From NCBI RefSeq assembly GCF_018736045.1, contig NZ_CP076132.1:3953501-4017500 (forward strand): a stretch of 64,000 nt of DNA, written 5' to 3'. Positions 45,620 to 53,907 of this stretch are shown one piece after another. Both the position numbers and the translations under genes were made by a program. Every line of letters begins with the position of its first letter. Within the stretch, counting starts at the first letter, position 1. Below the pieces are notes generated by a model. That model made no database searches. It was given only the letters and a program-made list of their open reading frames with translations, and had not been told where the DNA came from. This DNA is from Flammeovirga yaeyamensis. GTDB lineage: Bacteria > Bacteroidota > Bacteroidia > Cytophagales > Flammeovirgaceae.

Positions 45620-45628
45620 ATATAACAA

Positions 45629-46354
45629 ATGAATTTTTTATTAATAGGATACGGAAAAATGGGTAAAACCATTGAGGGTATTTTAAAAGAACGTGGACAC
45701 AACATTGTCAATATTATTGACTTAAACAATAGAGAAGATTTAATCAATATCGACCCTTCTACTGTAGATGTGGCAATTGAATTTACTCAACCTAGTTCAG
45801 CCTACGATAATATCAAAGTATGTCTGGATAAAGGAATAAGAGTAGTTTCTGGTACTACAGGTTGGTTGGATAAGAAAGAAGAAGTTGAAGCGGCTACTAA
45901 AGCTCAAAACACTGCTTTCTTCTATGCATCAAATTATAGTTTAGGTGTAAATATCTTCTTTGCTTTAAATAAAAAACTAGCTGAGATGATGTCTGCTTTT
46001 AATAAGGAGTACAAATCATCAATGGTAGAAATTCATCATACTCAAAAATTGGATGCCCCAAGTGGTACTGCAATCACTTTAGCTGAAGGTGTGATCGAAA
46101 AATTTGCAGGTGTGGACTCTTGGACGCTTAAAGGCGAGGATGAAGCTAAAGCAAACGGTATCGAAATCGAAGCACTTAGAGAGCCAGACGTTCCTGGTAC
46201 ACATGAGGTGACTTACGAATCTGAAATCGACAGAATTGACATTAAACACACAGCACATTCAAGAAAAGGTTTTGCTCTAGGTGCTGTTTTAGCTGGAGAA
46301 TGGCTTCATAAAAAAGAAGGTATCTTTGGTATGGAAGACATGTTAGCTTTATAG
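45629..46354 (+). CDS. dapB: 4-hydroxy-tetrahydrodipicolinate reductase
   Basis: Reduces the cyclic precursor in lysine/diaminopimelate synthesis. The Rossmann start is MNFLLIGYGKMGKTIEG (G-x-G-x-M-G). VVSGTTGWLDKKEEVEAA and SNYSLGVNIFFALNKKLA follow, and the catalytic His/Lys region is VEIHHTQKLDAPSGTAITLAEG. The 241-aa length is normal for the Bacteroidota form. It lies nine bases after the DUF5683 gene and four bases before lepB. Confidence 0.94.
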   Translation: MNFLLIGYGKMGKTIEGILKERGHNIVNIIDLNNREDLINIDPSTVDVAIEFTQPSSAYDNIKVCLDKGIRVVSGTTGWLDKKEEVEAATKAQNTAFFYASNYSLGVNIFFALNKKLAEMMSAFNKEYKSSMVEIHHTQKLDAPSGTAITLAEGVIEKFAGVDSWTLKGEDEAKANGIEIEALREPDVPGTHEVTYESEIDRIDIKHTAHSRKGFALGAVLAGEWLHKKEGIFGMEDMLAL

Positions 46355-46358
46355 GATT

Positions 46359-47618
46359 ATGAGTAATAAAAAGAAAAAAGGATTTTTAAGGGAATGGGGC
46401 GATGCTCTACTTTTTGCAGTAGTAGCTGCAACATTTATTCGTTGGATTGCTTTTGAAGCCTTCACGATCCCTACCTCATCCATGGAAAAATCTCTTTACA
46501 TTGGTGATTTTCTATTCGTAAGTAAATTACATTACGGTCCTCGTACTCCGAAGACACCTCTTCAAGTTCCACTTACACATCAAAAAATCTGGGGAACTGA
46601 TATTAATTCATTCTCTGATGCCATTCAATTACCTCAGTTTCGTTTACCTGGATTTAGCGAGGTGAAGAACAATGATGTGGTTGTTTTCAACTACCCAGCT
46701 GAATTGAATGATTATCCAACGGATTTGAAAACCAATTATATCAAAAGATGTATTGGTATTGCTGGTGATGATATCGAGATCAAAGAGCAAGTAGTTTATA
46801 TAAACGGACAAAAAGCGGATTATGGCGATTATGTTAACCTTCAAACAGGTTATGATATGGTCACAAAACAATTGCTTACTAAAGATGCTTTAGAGGAATT
46901 AAGTATTTACTATAATATCCATGATGTTGCTATCTTCCCGTCTCCAGAAAGAGCAAATTACATTAATGAACAGTATGGTGGATATGTTATTTCGAAATCA
47001 AGTGAGAACAATACCTACACTTACAAGAATGTAAATCTTACTGATAAGCAGGTAGAGGAGTTGAAGAAGAATCCATTAGTTGTGTCATTGACTAAAGTGA
47101 TGGATATTGAACCAAGTCCAAACATTTTTGGGTCTGCTGTAAACAATTGGTCAACTGATAATTTTGGACCATTACACATTCCAAAAGAAGGTGAAGAGGT
47201 AAAAATTACTACTGAAACTTGGCCTTATTACAAAGACATCATTCAGAAGTATGAGGAAAATGACAATCCTCAGTTCAAAGGTGGAAAGTTATACATCGGA
47301 GGACAAGAAACAGATATTTATACTATTCAACAGAATTACTATTTCATGATGGGTGATAATAGACACAATTCTTTGGATTCAAGATTCTGGGGTTTTGTTC
47401 CTGAAGATCACATTATTGGTAAAGCTGTAATGACTTGGTTCTCTAGAAACCCTAATCCTGATACGGGTTCTGTTCGATGGGATCGTATCTTACACATTAT
47501 CGATAGCGACTTCCAATTACCAAGCATTATCAAGATTATTATATTGGCTATTTTCTTTGGAACAATTTTCTTTTTCTCAAAAAAAGAAAAAGCGAATAAA
47601 GGGATTGACAATAACTAA
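46359..47618 (+). CDS. lepB: Signal peptidase I
   Basis: A membrane serine protease that removes signal peptides. One N-terminal span (about 17-35) precedes the catalytic Ser41 in FTIPTSSMEKSLYIGDF. The general base Lys lies in TNYIKRCIGIAGDDIEI and the conserved box is YFMMGDNRHNSLDSRFWGFV. At 419 residues it is long because of an insert between the Lys region and the last box (about 150-320), as in other Bacteroidota LepB. A C-terminal span (about 385-405) is also present. Confidence 0.94.
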   Translation: MSNKKKKGFLREWGDALLFAVVAATFIRWIAFEAFTIPTSSMEKSLYIGDFLFVSKLHYGPRTPKTPLQVPLTHQKIWGTDINSFSDAIQLPQFRLPGFSEVKNNDVVVFNYPAELNDYPTDLKTNYIKRCIGIAGDDIEIKEQVVYINGQKADYGDYVNLQTGYDMVTKQLLTKDALEELSIYYNIHDVAIFPSPERANYINEQYGGYVISKSSENNTYTYKNVNLTDKQVEELKKNPLVVSLTKVMDIEPSPNIFGSAVNNWSTDNFGPLHIPKEGEEVKITTETWPYYKDIIQKYEENDNPQFKGGKLYIGGQETDIYTIQQNYYFMMGDNRHNSLDSRFWGFVPEDHIIGKAVMTWFSRNPNPDTGSVRWDRILHIIDSDFQLPSIIKIIILAIFFGTIFFFSKKEKANKGIDNN

Positions 47619-47642
47619 ATTTTCTTAGTAAATTATATTAGT

Positions 47643-47669
47643 AAAAGCCGAAGTACTCCTTCGGCTTTT
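47643..47669 (+). terminator. Terminator of the parA-lepB operon
   Basis: AAAAGCCGAAG / CTTCGGCTTTT, an 11-bp perfect stem with a 5-base loop, 24 bases after lepB. Confidence 0.85.
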
Positions 47670-47743
47670 AGAGCATATTTGAAATACGTTTCAAACGATG
47701 TTCACCACAACTATCATATAAAACATATATTCACATCGTAAAA

Positions 47744-49924
47744 ATGAAAAGATACTTACAAGGAACACTAATAGCTCTATTATTGTTGCCCTTATCGGCA
47801 TGGGCACACGAAGGAATGTGGCTTCCTTCACTACTACAACAACTTAACGAAGAAGATATGCAGGCCAATGGCTTTAAATTGACTGCAGAAGATATCTATT
47901 CAGTAAACAAATCAAGTATGAAAGATGCTGTGGTTTGGTTTGGAAGAGGTTGTACTGGTGAAGTCGTTTCTGACAAAGGCCTTATTCTTACTAACCACCA
48001 CTGTGGTTATGGACAAATTCAATCACACTCTTCAGTAGAAAAAGATTTATTGACAGAAGGTTTTGCAGCTCAATCGTTTGGTGAAGAGCTTCCTAACCCT
48101 GGTTTAACAGTTTCTTTCGTTGTTAGAATTGACGATGTTACTTCAAAAGTTCTAAATGGAGTAACTGATGGTATGAAAGAAGATGACCGTCAGAAAGTAA
48201 TTGCAGAAAACATTAAGAAAGTAGGTGATGCTGCTGTAAAAGGTACACACTATGATTACCAAATCAAGCCTTTCTTCTATGGTAACGAATACTACATGTT
48301 TACTATGGAAACTTTCTCAGATATCCGTTTGGTATTTGCTCCTCCTTCATCGGTAGGTAAATTCGGTGGAGATACAGATAACTGGGTATGGCCTCGTCAT
48401 ACAGGTGACTTCTCTATTTTCCGTATTTATGCTGGAAAAGATGGTAAACCTGCAGAGTACTCTGAGGACAATGTTCCTTTCACACCAAGATACCACTTCC
48501 CTATCTCTTTAAACGGAGTGAAGGCAGATGATTTCACTATGGTTTATGGATTCCCTGGTAGAACACAGCAATACTTACCTTCGGAAGGAGTAGATTATAC
48601 AGTAAACAAATCTAATCCTATCAAAATTGCAATGAGAGAAAAGACGATCGCAATTTTAGATAAGAACATGAAAGCGGATGATGCGGTAAGAATCAAATAC
48701 TCTGCGAAGAAAGCAAGAGTAGCTAATGCTTACAAAAAATGGATTGGTGAAAGTAAAGGTTTAGAGCGTTTAAATGCTATCGATAAAAAAGAAGAGCAAG
48801 AAAAAATGTTCGCCGATGCTGTAAAGAACAAACCTGAGTATGCTGGTTTGTTAGAGAAGTTTGAAAAGCAATTTGCTGCCGTTGAGAAATATCAATTGGC
48901 AAGAGATTTATACATCGAAGAGTTGTACTACGGTCCTGAGATCTTACGTTTCTCTTTAGGTTTTAACGAGCTTAAAAAATATGAAGCAGGTACGCCTGAA
49001 TTCATTGCTACGGTTTCAAAGTTGAAAAGTGCGGCAAAAGGTTTCTTTAAAAACTACGATAAAGGAACAGATCAAGAAATCTTTGTTTCTGCCTCTTCAT
49101 TATATTCTGATGCTATCGATCCATCTTTCTTACCTGACGCGTTTAAAACTGCTAAAGAGAAAGGTAACTTTGATAAATTAGCTGCATCTGTTTACAAGAA
49201 AAGTATTTTCTGTAATGAAGAGAAATTGATGGCATTACTTAATGGAAACGAGAGTGCTATTTTAGGTAAAGTAAAAAAGGACCCTGCTTTTGTTTTAGCT
49301 AATGATATTTACGAGATCTTCAATAATAAAGTGGTATTTGAATACAAAACACTTTCTGAAGAAATCAATTTATCAATGAGAACTTACGTAAAGGCTTTAA
49401 GAGAAGTATTCCCTAACCGAGAGTATGTTGCTAATAACAAAGGAGCTAGTAAGAAATACTGGTCAGATGCCAACTCAACTTTAAGAGTTACATATGGTAA
49501 AATTGAAGGTTCTGAACCAAGAGATGGTGTTGAATTCAAACATTATACGACTCTAGAAGGTGTAATGGAGAAAAGATTACAAGACGTACCAAAGACTCAT
49601 GAATTCTATGTACACCAAAAATTGATCGACCTTTACAACAAGAAAGATTACGGTCAATACGGTGAAGATGGAAAAATGATCGTTTGTATTACAGGCTCTA
49701 ACCATACCACTGGTGGTAACTCGGGTTCTCCTGTTATCAATGCAGAAGGTCAGTTGATCGGTATCAACTTCGATAGAACTTGGGAATCGACCATGTCAGA
49801 TTTGATGTTCGATCCAGTAAAATGTAGAAATATTATCGTTGATATTCGCTATGTATTATTTATCGTTGATAAATATGGTGAATGTCCTCGTTTAATTGAA
49901 GAAATGAATTTAGTGAAAAACTAA
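47744..49924 (+). CDS. S46-family dipeptidyl-peptidase (DPP7/DPP11-like)
   Basis: A 726-aa periplasmic exopeptidase that releases dipeptides from peptide N-termini. A signal peptide ends LSAWA, then HEGMWLPSLL. The catalytic triad regions are LTNHHCGYGQIQ (His), FGGDTDNWVWPRHTGDFSIFR (Asp region) and TGGNSGSPVINAEGQLIGINFD (Ser). The helical insert typical of S46 spans about residues 290-560. Preference for acidic or hydrophobic P1 residues (DPP11 or DPP7) depends on one residue I cannot place with certainty. It is monocistronic with a terminator. Confidence 0.93.
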   Translation: MKRYLQGTLIALLLLPLSAWAHEGMWLPSLLQQLNEEDMQANGFKLTAEDIYSVNKSSMKDAVVWFGRGCTGEVVSDKGLILTNHHCGYGQIQSHSSVEKDLLTEGFAAQSFGEELPNPGLTVSFVVRIDDVTSKVLNGVTDGMKEDDRQKVIAENIKKVGDAAVKGTHYDYQIKPFFYGNEYYMFTMETFSDIRLVFAPPSSVGKFGGDTDNWVWPRHTGDFSIFRIYAGKDGKPAEYSEDNVPFTPRYHFPISLNGVKADDFTMVYGFPGRTQQYLPSEGVDYTVNKSNPIKIAMREKTIAILDKNMKADDAVRIKYSAKKARVANAYKKWIGESKGLERLNAIDKKEEQEKMFADAVKNKPEYAGLLEKFEKQFAAVEKYQLARDLYIEELYYGPEILRFSLGFNELKKYEAGTPEFIATVSKLKSAAKGFFKNYDKGTDQEIFVSASSLYSDAIDPSFLPDAFKTAKEKGNFDKLAASVYKKSIFCNEEKLMALLNGNESAILGKVKKDPAFVLANDIYEIFNNKVVFEYKTLSEEINLSMRTYVKALREVFPNREYVANNKGASKKYWSDANSTLRVTYGKIEGSEPRDGVEFKHYTTLEGVMEKRLQDVPKTHEFYVHQKLIDLYNKKDYGQYGEDGKMIVCITGSNHTTGGNSGSPVINAEGQLIGINFDRTWESTMSDLMFDPVKCRNIIVDIRYVLFIVDKYGECPRLIEEMNLVKN

Positions 49925-49941
49925 TTTTTATTTCTGATAAT

Positions 49942-49980
49942 AAAAAAGCCTTCAACTATGATTAGTTGGAGGCTTTTTTT
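49942..49980 (+). terminator. Terminator of the S46 peptidase gene
   Basis: AAAAGCCTTCAACT / AGTTGGAGGCTTTT (14 bp with one wobble) followed by T, 20 bases after the stop. Confidence 0.9.
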
Positions 49981-50035
49981 TTCACTTGGATTTTATAATC
50001 ACAAATGAATATCAAATTATCTTTTTGATGAAAAA

Positions 50036-50488
50036 CTAAGACTCTAACCCTAAACGGTCTGAAATCTCTTCTATTGCTTCTTCTTCATCTTCGCAAACGC
50101 CATCAGAAGCATCTGCAAATAAATGAAGGATTTCCAGCACATCATCTTTTTCTATATCGTTTTCATTCAGATAGATCGCCAAAGTATCCAAAAACGGATC
50201 TTTCCATTTATCTAATGTTTTCACTAGGTACTCCAATTCTTGGAAATACAGTTTTTGAAGATTTTCTAATTCACTTCTTGTCAAATCGCTTTTATAGGCA
50301 TCTGACATAAATTTAGAGAGGTACTTTACAAATACCCACTCTTCATCGTCTACTACTCCGTCAGAAGCAACAATTAAAAGACATGGAAAGTACATTAGAA
50401 GCGTATTAAACTTTTCTTCTGTAATTTCTATATTATTAGCATCAGTATATTCTTTATATAACTGATTTATAGCTGAATTCGCACTCAT
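50036..50488 (-). CDS. TerB-like acidic helical protein
   Basis: A 150-aa, strongly acidic, all-helical protein. Two similar segments, LIVASDGVVDDEEWVFVKYL and FADASDGVCEDEEEAIEEI, show the A-(S/D)-D-G-x-x-x-x-(E/D)-E pattern of TerB/DjlA-type domains, which bind metal ions in some members. There is no signal peptide. The role is unknown and the TerB link is by pattern only. It stands alone between two plus-strand genes. Confidence 0.6.
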   Translation of the reverse strand: MSANSAINQLYKEYTDANNIEITEEKFNTLLMYFPCLLIVASDGVVDDEEWVFVKYLSKFMSDAYKSDLTRSELENLQKLYFQELEYLVKTLDKWKDPFLDTLAIYLNENDIEKDDVLEILHLFADASDGVCEDEEEAIEEISDRLGLES

Positions 50489-50589
50489 TGTTAAAAAATA
50501 GTTTCAATGTCAGTTAATGTGATTACAATTAATTAGCACATTCGCTCATGGTATTGTAATTTAGCTGATTATAGACAAATAATTATACG

Positions 50590-51609
50590 ATGAGCGGTAT
50601 TATTTTAGCTATAGAGTCGTCATGTGACGAAACTTCAGCTTCAGTAGTAAGTCACGGTAACGTGCTTAGTAATATAGTTTCCACGCAAGAAGTACACCAA
50701 AAATACGGAGGTGTGGTTCCGGAGTTAGCCTCGAGGGCACATCAAAAGAATATTTTACCAGTTGTTAGCGAAGCTTTAAAAGAGGCCAAAATCGAAAAAT
50801 CGGATTTGGATGCGGTAGCTTTTACAAAAGGTCCAGGACTTTTAGGAGCCTTACTAGTCGGTGCTTCTTTTGCCAAAGGTATGGCCATGTCATTAGATAT
50901 TCCTTTGATTGGTGTAAACCATATGCAAGCACACATTCTTGCTCATTTTATTGATGATCCTAAACCTCAGTTTCCCTTCTTGTGTCTTACTGTAAGTGGA
51001 GGACACACCCAATTAGTCGTAGTGAAATCGCCATTAGAAATGGAAGTTGTAGGAGAAACTATAGATGATGCTGTAGGCGAAGCCTTCGATAAAACAGCAA
51101 AGATTATGGGGTTAGATTATCCAGGAGGGCCATTAATTGATAAGTATGCTAAAGATGGAGACCCACTTAAATTTGAATTCCCTAATGTAAATATTCCGGA
51201 TTATAATTTTTCGTTCAGTGGCATTAAAACCGCTTTCTTGAATTTTATGCGAAAAGAAAGTCAGAAGAATGAAAACTTCATTGAAGAAAACAAAGCAGAT
51301 ATTTGCGCAAGTATTCAGCATACCCTCATCAAGATTTTGATGAAGAAGTTGATTAAAGCATCAAAGGAATTAAATATTAAAGAAATTGGAATTGCTGGTG
51401 GAGTTTCTGCAAATTCATCACTTAGAAATACTATATTAGAAGAGGGAAAGAAAAGAGGATGGAATGTCTTTATTCCTGATTTCGAACATTGCACAGATAA
51501 TGCTGCTATGATTGCTATGGCTGCCCATTATCAGTTCGAAGGAAACGACTTTGAAGCATTAAGCACCTCTCCAAATCCTAGAATGAAGTTTACAGGAACT
51601 AACGAATAA
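50590..51609 (+). CDS. tsaD: tRNA N6-adenosine threonylcarbamoyltransferase
   Basis: Makes t6A37 in ANN-decoding tRNAs together with TsaB and TsaE. The start ILAIESSCDETSASVV, the metal ligands in GVNHMQAHILAH (H-x-x-x-H), the ATP loop VSGGHTQLVVV and the C-terminal CTDNAAMIAMAAH are all typical. The 339-aa length is normal. The following small gene begins five bases after the stop. Confidence 0.96.
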   Translation: MSGIILAIESSCDETSASVVSHGNVLSNIVSTQEVHQKYGGVVPELASRAHQKNILPVVSEALKEAKIEKSDLDAVAFTKGPGLLGALLVGASFAKGMAMSLDIPLIGVNHMQAHILAHFIDDPKPQFPFLCLTVSGGHTQLVVVKSPLEMEVVGETIDDAVGEAFDKTAKIMGLDYPGGPLIDKYAKDGDPLKFEFPNVNIPDYNFSFSGIKTAFLNFMRKESQKNENFIEENKADICASIQHTLIKILMKKLIKASKELNIKEIGIAGGVSANSSLRNTILEEGKKRGWNVFIPDFEHCTDNAAMIAMAAHYQFEGNDFEALSTSPNPRMKFTGTNE

Positions 51610-51614
51610 CTTTT

Positions 51615-51926
51615 ATGGGAGTCTTTATAGTTATATTCGCTTTTGCTGCCGCTATAGGTTTAGGTGTTTTTTTGAATCTTAACTCAAAAAAATCTCAACC
51701 TATAATTCCAGCTGTGAATACATTAACAGATGCAGATGTTATTGCCTTGGCAAAAAAAAATCACGAAGGAATTAGTGTAGCTGCTTTATGTTTACAAGCG
51801 AAAGTAAGTGCAAAAGAAGCAAGGAATAAATTAGAAGAACTCAGACAAGAAGGTATTCTTTATTTAAATGTAGATGAGGAGGGCAACGAAAAATTTAAAA
51901 TAAGCGATACTTCATTACTTGATTAA
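51615..51926 (+). CDS. Small membrane-anchored protein with winged-helix-like tail
   Basis: 103 residues. An N-terminal span (VFIVIFAFAAAIGLGVFLNL, about 3-22) is followed by a soluble part. That part, ALAKKNHEGISVAALCLQAKVSAKEARNKLEELRQEGILYL, looks like a winged helix (helix-turn-helix then a wing). This may be DNA-binding or a protein-interaction fold; no function can be given. Five bases separate it from tsaD and a terminator follows, so it is co-transcribed with tsaD. Confidence 0.6.
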   Translation: MGVFIVIFAFAAAIGLGVFLNLNSKKSQPIIPAVNTLTDADVIALAKKNHEGISVAALCLQAKVSAKEARNKLEELRQEGILYLNVDEEGNEKFKISDTSLLD

Positions 51927-52032
51927 TATTTATTCACATTTATTTAACTAAACTGAATACGTATTCATCTATATTGCTAATACTAATTAACGCTAGAAAC
52001 ATCTTTAGTTCAGTAAAGAAAATGAAATAGAT

Positions 52033-52068
52033 AGAGACCGTTCCCTTTGTGGAAACGGTCTCTTTATT
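52033..52068 (+). terminator. Terminator of tsaD unit
   Basis: AGAGACCGTT / AACGGTCTCT with CC/GG at the loop side, then TTATTTTT. Confidence 0.88.
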
Positions 52069-52175
52069 TTTACGCCTACAGATATAAAAAATCAAAGTTT
52101 ATTAAATTTTCAACTCTTGATTTTAATTCTACGTTACTCCTTTTTTTAATTCAAATGCTTTACCATATTTGCACT

Positions 52176-53030
52176 ATGGAAACAATACTAGCATTCATTA
52201 CTTGGGATGTCAATCCTGAAATATTTCCAAGTATATCTTGGTTACCGGTTAGATGGTACGGTCTTTTATTCTCTCTTGGATTTTTGATCGGTACTTATAT
52301 CATGGCTAAAATCTTTGTTCGCGAAAACAGACCAGAATCTGATGCCGACGCTATCTTGTTATATATGGTTGTCGCTACTGTAATTGGTGCACGTCTAGGT
52401 CACGTGGTATTCTACCAGCCAGATTACTATTTTACACCAGCTCATTTTATTGAAATCTTCCAAGTATGGAAGGGTGGGTTAGCTTCACATGGTGGTGCTA
52501 TCGGTATCATCATCGCATTGTATTATTACGCTAAAAAACGTCCAGATCAACCTTGGTTATGGATTTTAGATAGAATCGTCATTCCAGTAGCTTTAGCAGG
52601 ATGTTTTATCCGTTTTGGTAACTTAATGAACTCTGAGATTGTTGGTAAGCCAGCAGAAGTTGCATGGGCATTTATCTTTACAAGGTTGGATAATATTCCA
52701 AGACACCCTGCTCAGCTTTACGAATCGCTTACTTACTTAGGTATCTTCTTTATTTTAGGTGGTATCTACAAAAAACAAGGTCCTGCTTTACCACAGGGTA
52801 GATTATTCGGTCTTTTCCTTGTTTTAGTATTCGGTATGCGTTTCGTTTGGGAATTCTTTAAAGAAAACCAAGTTGGTTTTGAACAAGGCATGGAATTCAA
52901 TATGGGACAATTATTAAGTATCCCTGCCGTCTTAGGTGGTTTGTACTTTATTTGGAGATCAACTACTCCAGCTGCAGCCCCTCCTCCATTCCCGGAAAAG
53001 AATCCTAACCTAAATAAGGATAAAAAATAA
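52176..53030 (+). CDS. lgt: Prolipoprotein diacylglyceryl transferase
   Basis: Transfers diacylglycerol to the lipobox Cys of prolipoproteins in the inner membrane. The start at 52176 (METILAFITWDVNPEIF) fits the family; the frame is open further upstream but that part overlaps the previous terminator. Motifs: PVRWYGLLFSLGFLIG, ARLGHVVFYQPDYY, WKGGLASHGGAIG and the Lgt signature GCFIRFGNLMNSEIVG with the essential Arg, then RHPAQLYESL and GMRFVWEFFKENQ. About seven spans. A near-consensus -7 box (CATATTTG) ends only four bases before this ATG. Confidence 0.95.
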   Translation: METILAFITWDVNPEIFPSISWLPVRWYGLLFSLGFLIGTYIMAKIFVRENRPESDADAILLYMVVATVIGARLGHVVFYQPDYYFTPAHFIEIFQVWKGGLASHGGAIGIIIALYYYAKKRPDQPWLWILDRIVIPVALAGCFIRFGNLMNSEIVGKPAEVAWAFIFTRLDNIPRHPAQLYESLTYLGIFFILGGIYKKQGPALPQGRLFGLFLVLVFGMRFVWEFFKENQVGFEQGMEFNMGQLLSIPAVLGGLYFIWRSTTPAAAPPPFPEKNPNLNKDKK

Positions 53031-53038
53031 ATTCAAGA

Positions 53039-53066
53039 AAGCCTGTCATTTAGATAGGCTTTTTTT
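53039..53066 (+). terminator. Terminator of lgt
   Basis: AAGCCTGTC / GATAGGCTT (9 bp with one G-T, 5-base loop) followed by T. Confidence 0.85.
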
Positions 53067-53094
53067 AATTTAAATGAAATTTAAAATAACACAT

Positions 53095-53406
53095 ATGATT
53101 GCCAAAACTCCAACTCCTCCCTACTATGCAGTTATCTTCACAAGTATCAGAACTGAAGTTCAAGAAGGTTATGAAGTGACTGCTGATTTAATGGTAGAAA
53201 TAGCACAACAGCAAGAAGGATTTTTAGGAATGGAAAGTGCCCGAGATGGAATCGGAATCACTGTATCTTATTGGAAAGATTTAGAATCGATCAGAAAATG
53301 GAAAGCGAATAGCGATCATTTAACTGCTCAAAAAATGGGAAGAGAGAAGTGGTATGAGGGGTATACGACGAGGATTGCGAGGGTGGAGAGGGAGTACTCG
53401 TTTTAG
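53095..53406 (+). CDS. Antibiotic biosynthesis monooxygenase (ABM) domain protein
   Basis: 103 residues from MIAKTPTPPYYAVIFTS, a usual beginning of this ABM subgroup; an ATG seven codons upstream (53074) is the alternative. The ferredoxin-like fold carries QEGFLGMESARDGIGITVSYWKDLESIRKWK. Such proteins are small oxygenases or isomerase-like folds with unknown substrates. The last 15 codons are GC-rich, with AGG/GCG/ACG codons unlike the rest of the window. The stop codon lies at the left border of the second dispersed repeat. Confidence 0.8.
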   Translation: MIAKTPTPPYYAVIFTSIRTEVQEGYEVTADLMVEIAQQQEGFLGMESARDGIGITVSYWKDLESIRKWKANSDHLTAQKMGREKWYEGYTTRIARVEREYSF

Positions 53407-53640
53407 CAGGTAGCAGGTAGCAAAATTAACGCTCGTTTTTTAGGTAATAAGTAATAACTAATAGGTAAGGGTGTGTTTAAACTGGCGTAGATGTTAAGCG
53501 ACATCGGCATTTGTGCCTTAAACGCTAGAGGTCTCCTGATCTCGTTTTTTAAAAACTAAGGAACTAAGGAACTAAGGAAAGTTACTTTGTTGAGGTAAAA
53601 AACGTATCAAAAGCCCATGGATTTTTTCATGAGGACAGAA
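53404..53640 (+). repeat. Dispersed structured intergenic repeat, copy 2
   Basis: Same order as copy 1 at 29401: AGGTAGC twice, TTAACGCTCGTTTTT, a GGTAATAAG-like tract, hairpin A (GCGTAGATGT 53485-53494 with GCATTTGTGC 53507-53516), hairpin B (GAGGTC-tcct-GATCTC then T6), AACTAAGG three times, AAAGTTACT, hairpin C (CCCATGGA 53614-53621 with TTCATGAG 53626-53633). Base changes between copies mostly keep pairing, including one G-C to T-A exchange in hairpin C. Confidence 0.85.
53528..53550 (+). terminator. Terminator module inside repeat copy 2
   Basis: GAGGTC / GATCTC (one G-T pair), TCCT loop, then G and six T. It is the equivalent of the terminator in copy 1. Confidence 0.65.
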
Positions 53641-53722
53641 ACTTAAGGTAAGAGGTAAAAGGGAAAATTTGATAAATGTTATTTTATCAGATGATTAAAT
53701 TTTTAAAATGTAACCAACATCG

Positions 53723-53817
53723 TGTTGATAACTTTTTATTTTTATCTGTTTTTAGAAAAGAAAGTTATCCACATTTTGGGGATTTGATCACATTTATAAA
53801 AAAATAGATGTGAATAA
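53723..53817. other. Cluster of DnaA-box-like 9-mers
   Basis: TTATCCACA (53765-53773, plus strand) and TTATTCACA (53817-53809, minus) match the DnaA-box consensus TTATNCACA exactly. TTATCAACA (53731-53723, minus) has one mismatch. All lie in an AT-rich gap between repeat copy 2 and the gcvP terminator, with no gene. Whether this is an origin or a DnaA-titrating/regulatory site is unknown. Confidence 0.4.
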
Positions 53818-53840
53818 AATGCGGGTTGCTATACATACTT

Positions 53841-53880
53841 AAGGCTCATAAATGGAAAAATCCTTTTATGAGCCTTATTT
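53841..53880 (-). terminator. Terminator of gcvP
   Basis: AAGGCTCATAAA / TTTATGAGCCTT, a 12-bp perfect stem with a 12-base loop, about 30 bases past the gcvP stop. Confidence 0.75.
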
Positions 53881-53907
53881 ATGTTGATAAGTTTTCAAAA
53901 ATGGGGC

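Noticed and set aside
52164-52171. CATATTTG as a promoter giving a leaderless lgt message
   Set aside because: Only four bases separate it from the ATG and no -33 element was found; left as a remark only.
52047-52175. Longer N-terminus for lgt
   Set aside because: It would start inside the tsaD-unit terminator and adds residues not found in Lgt proteins.
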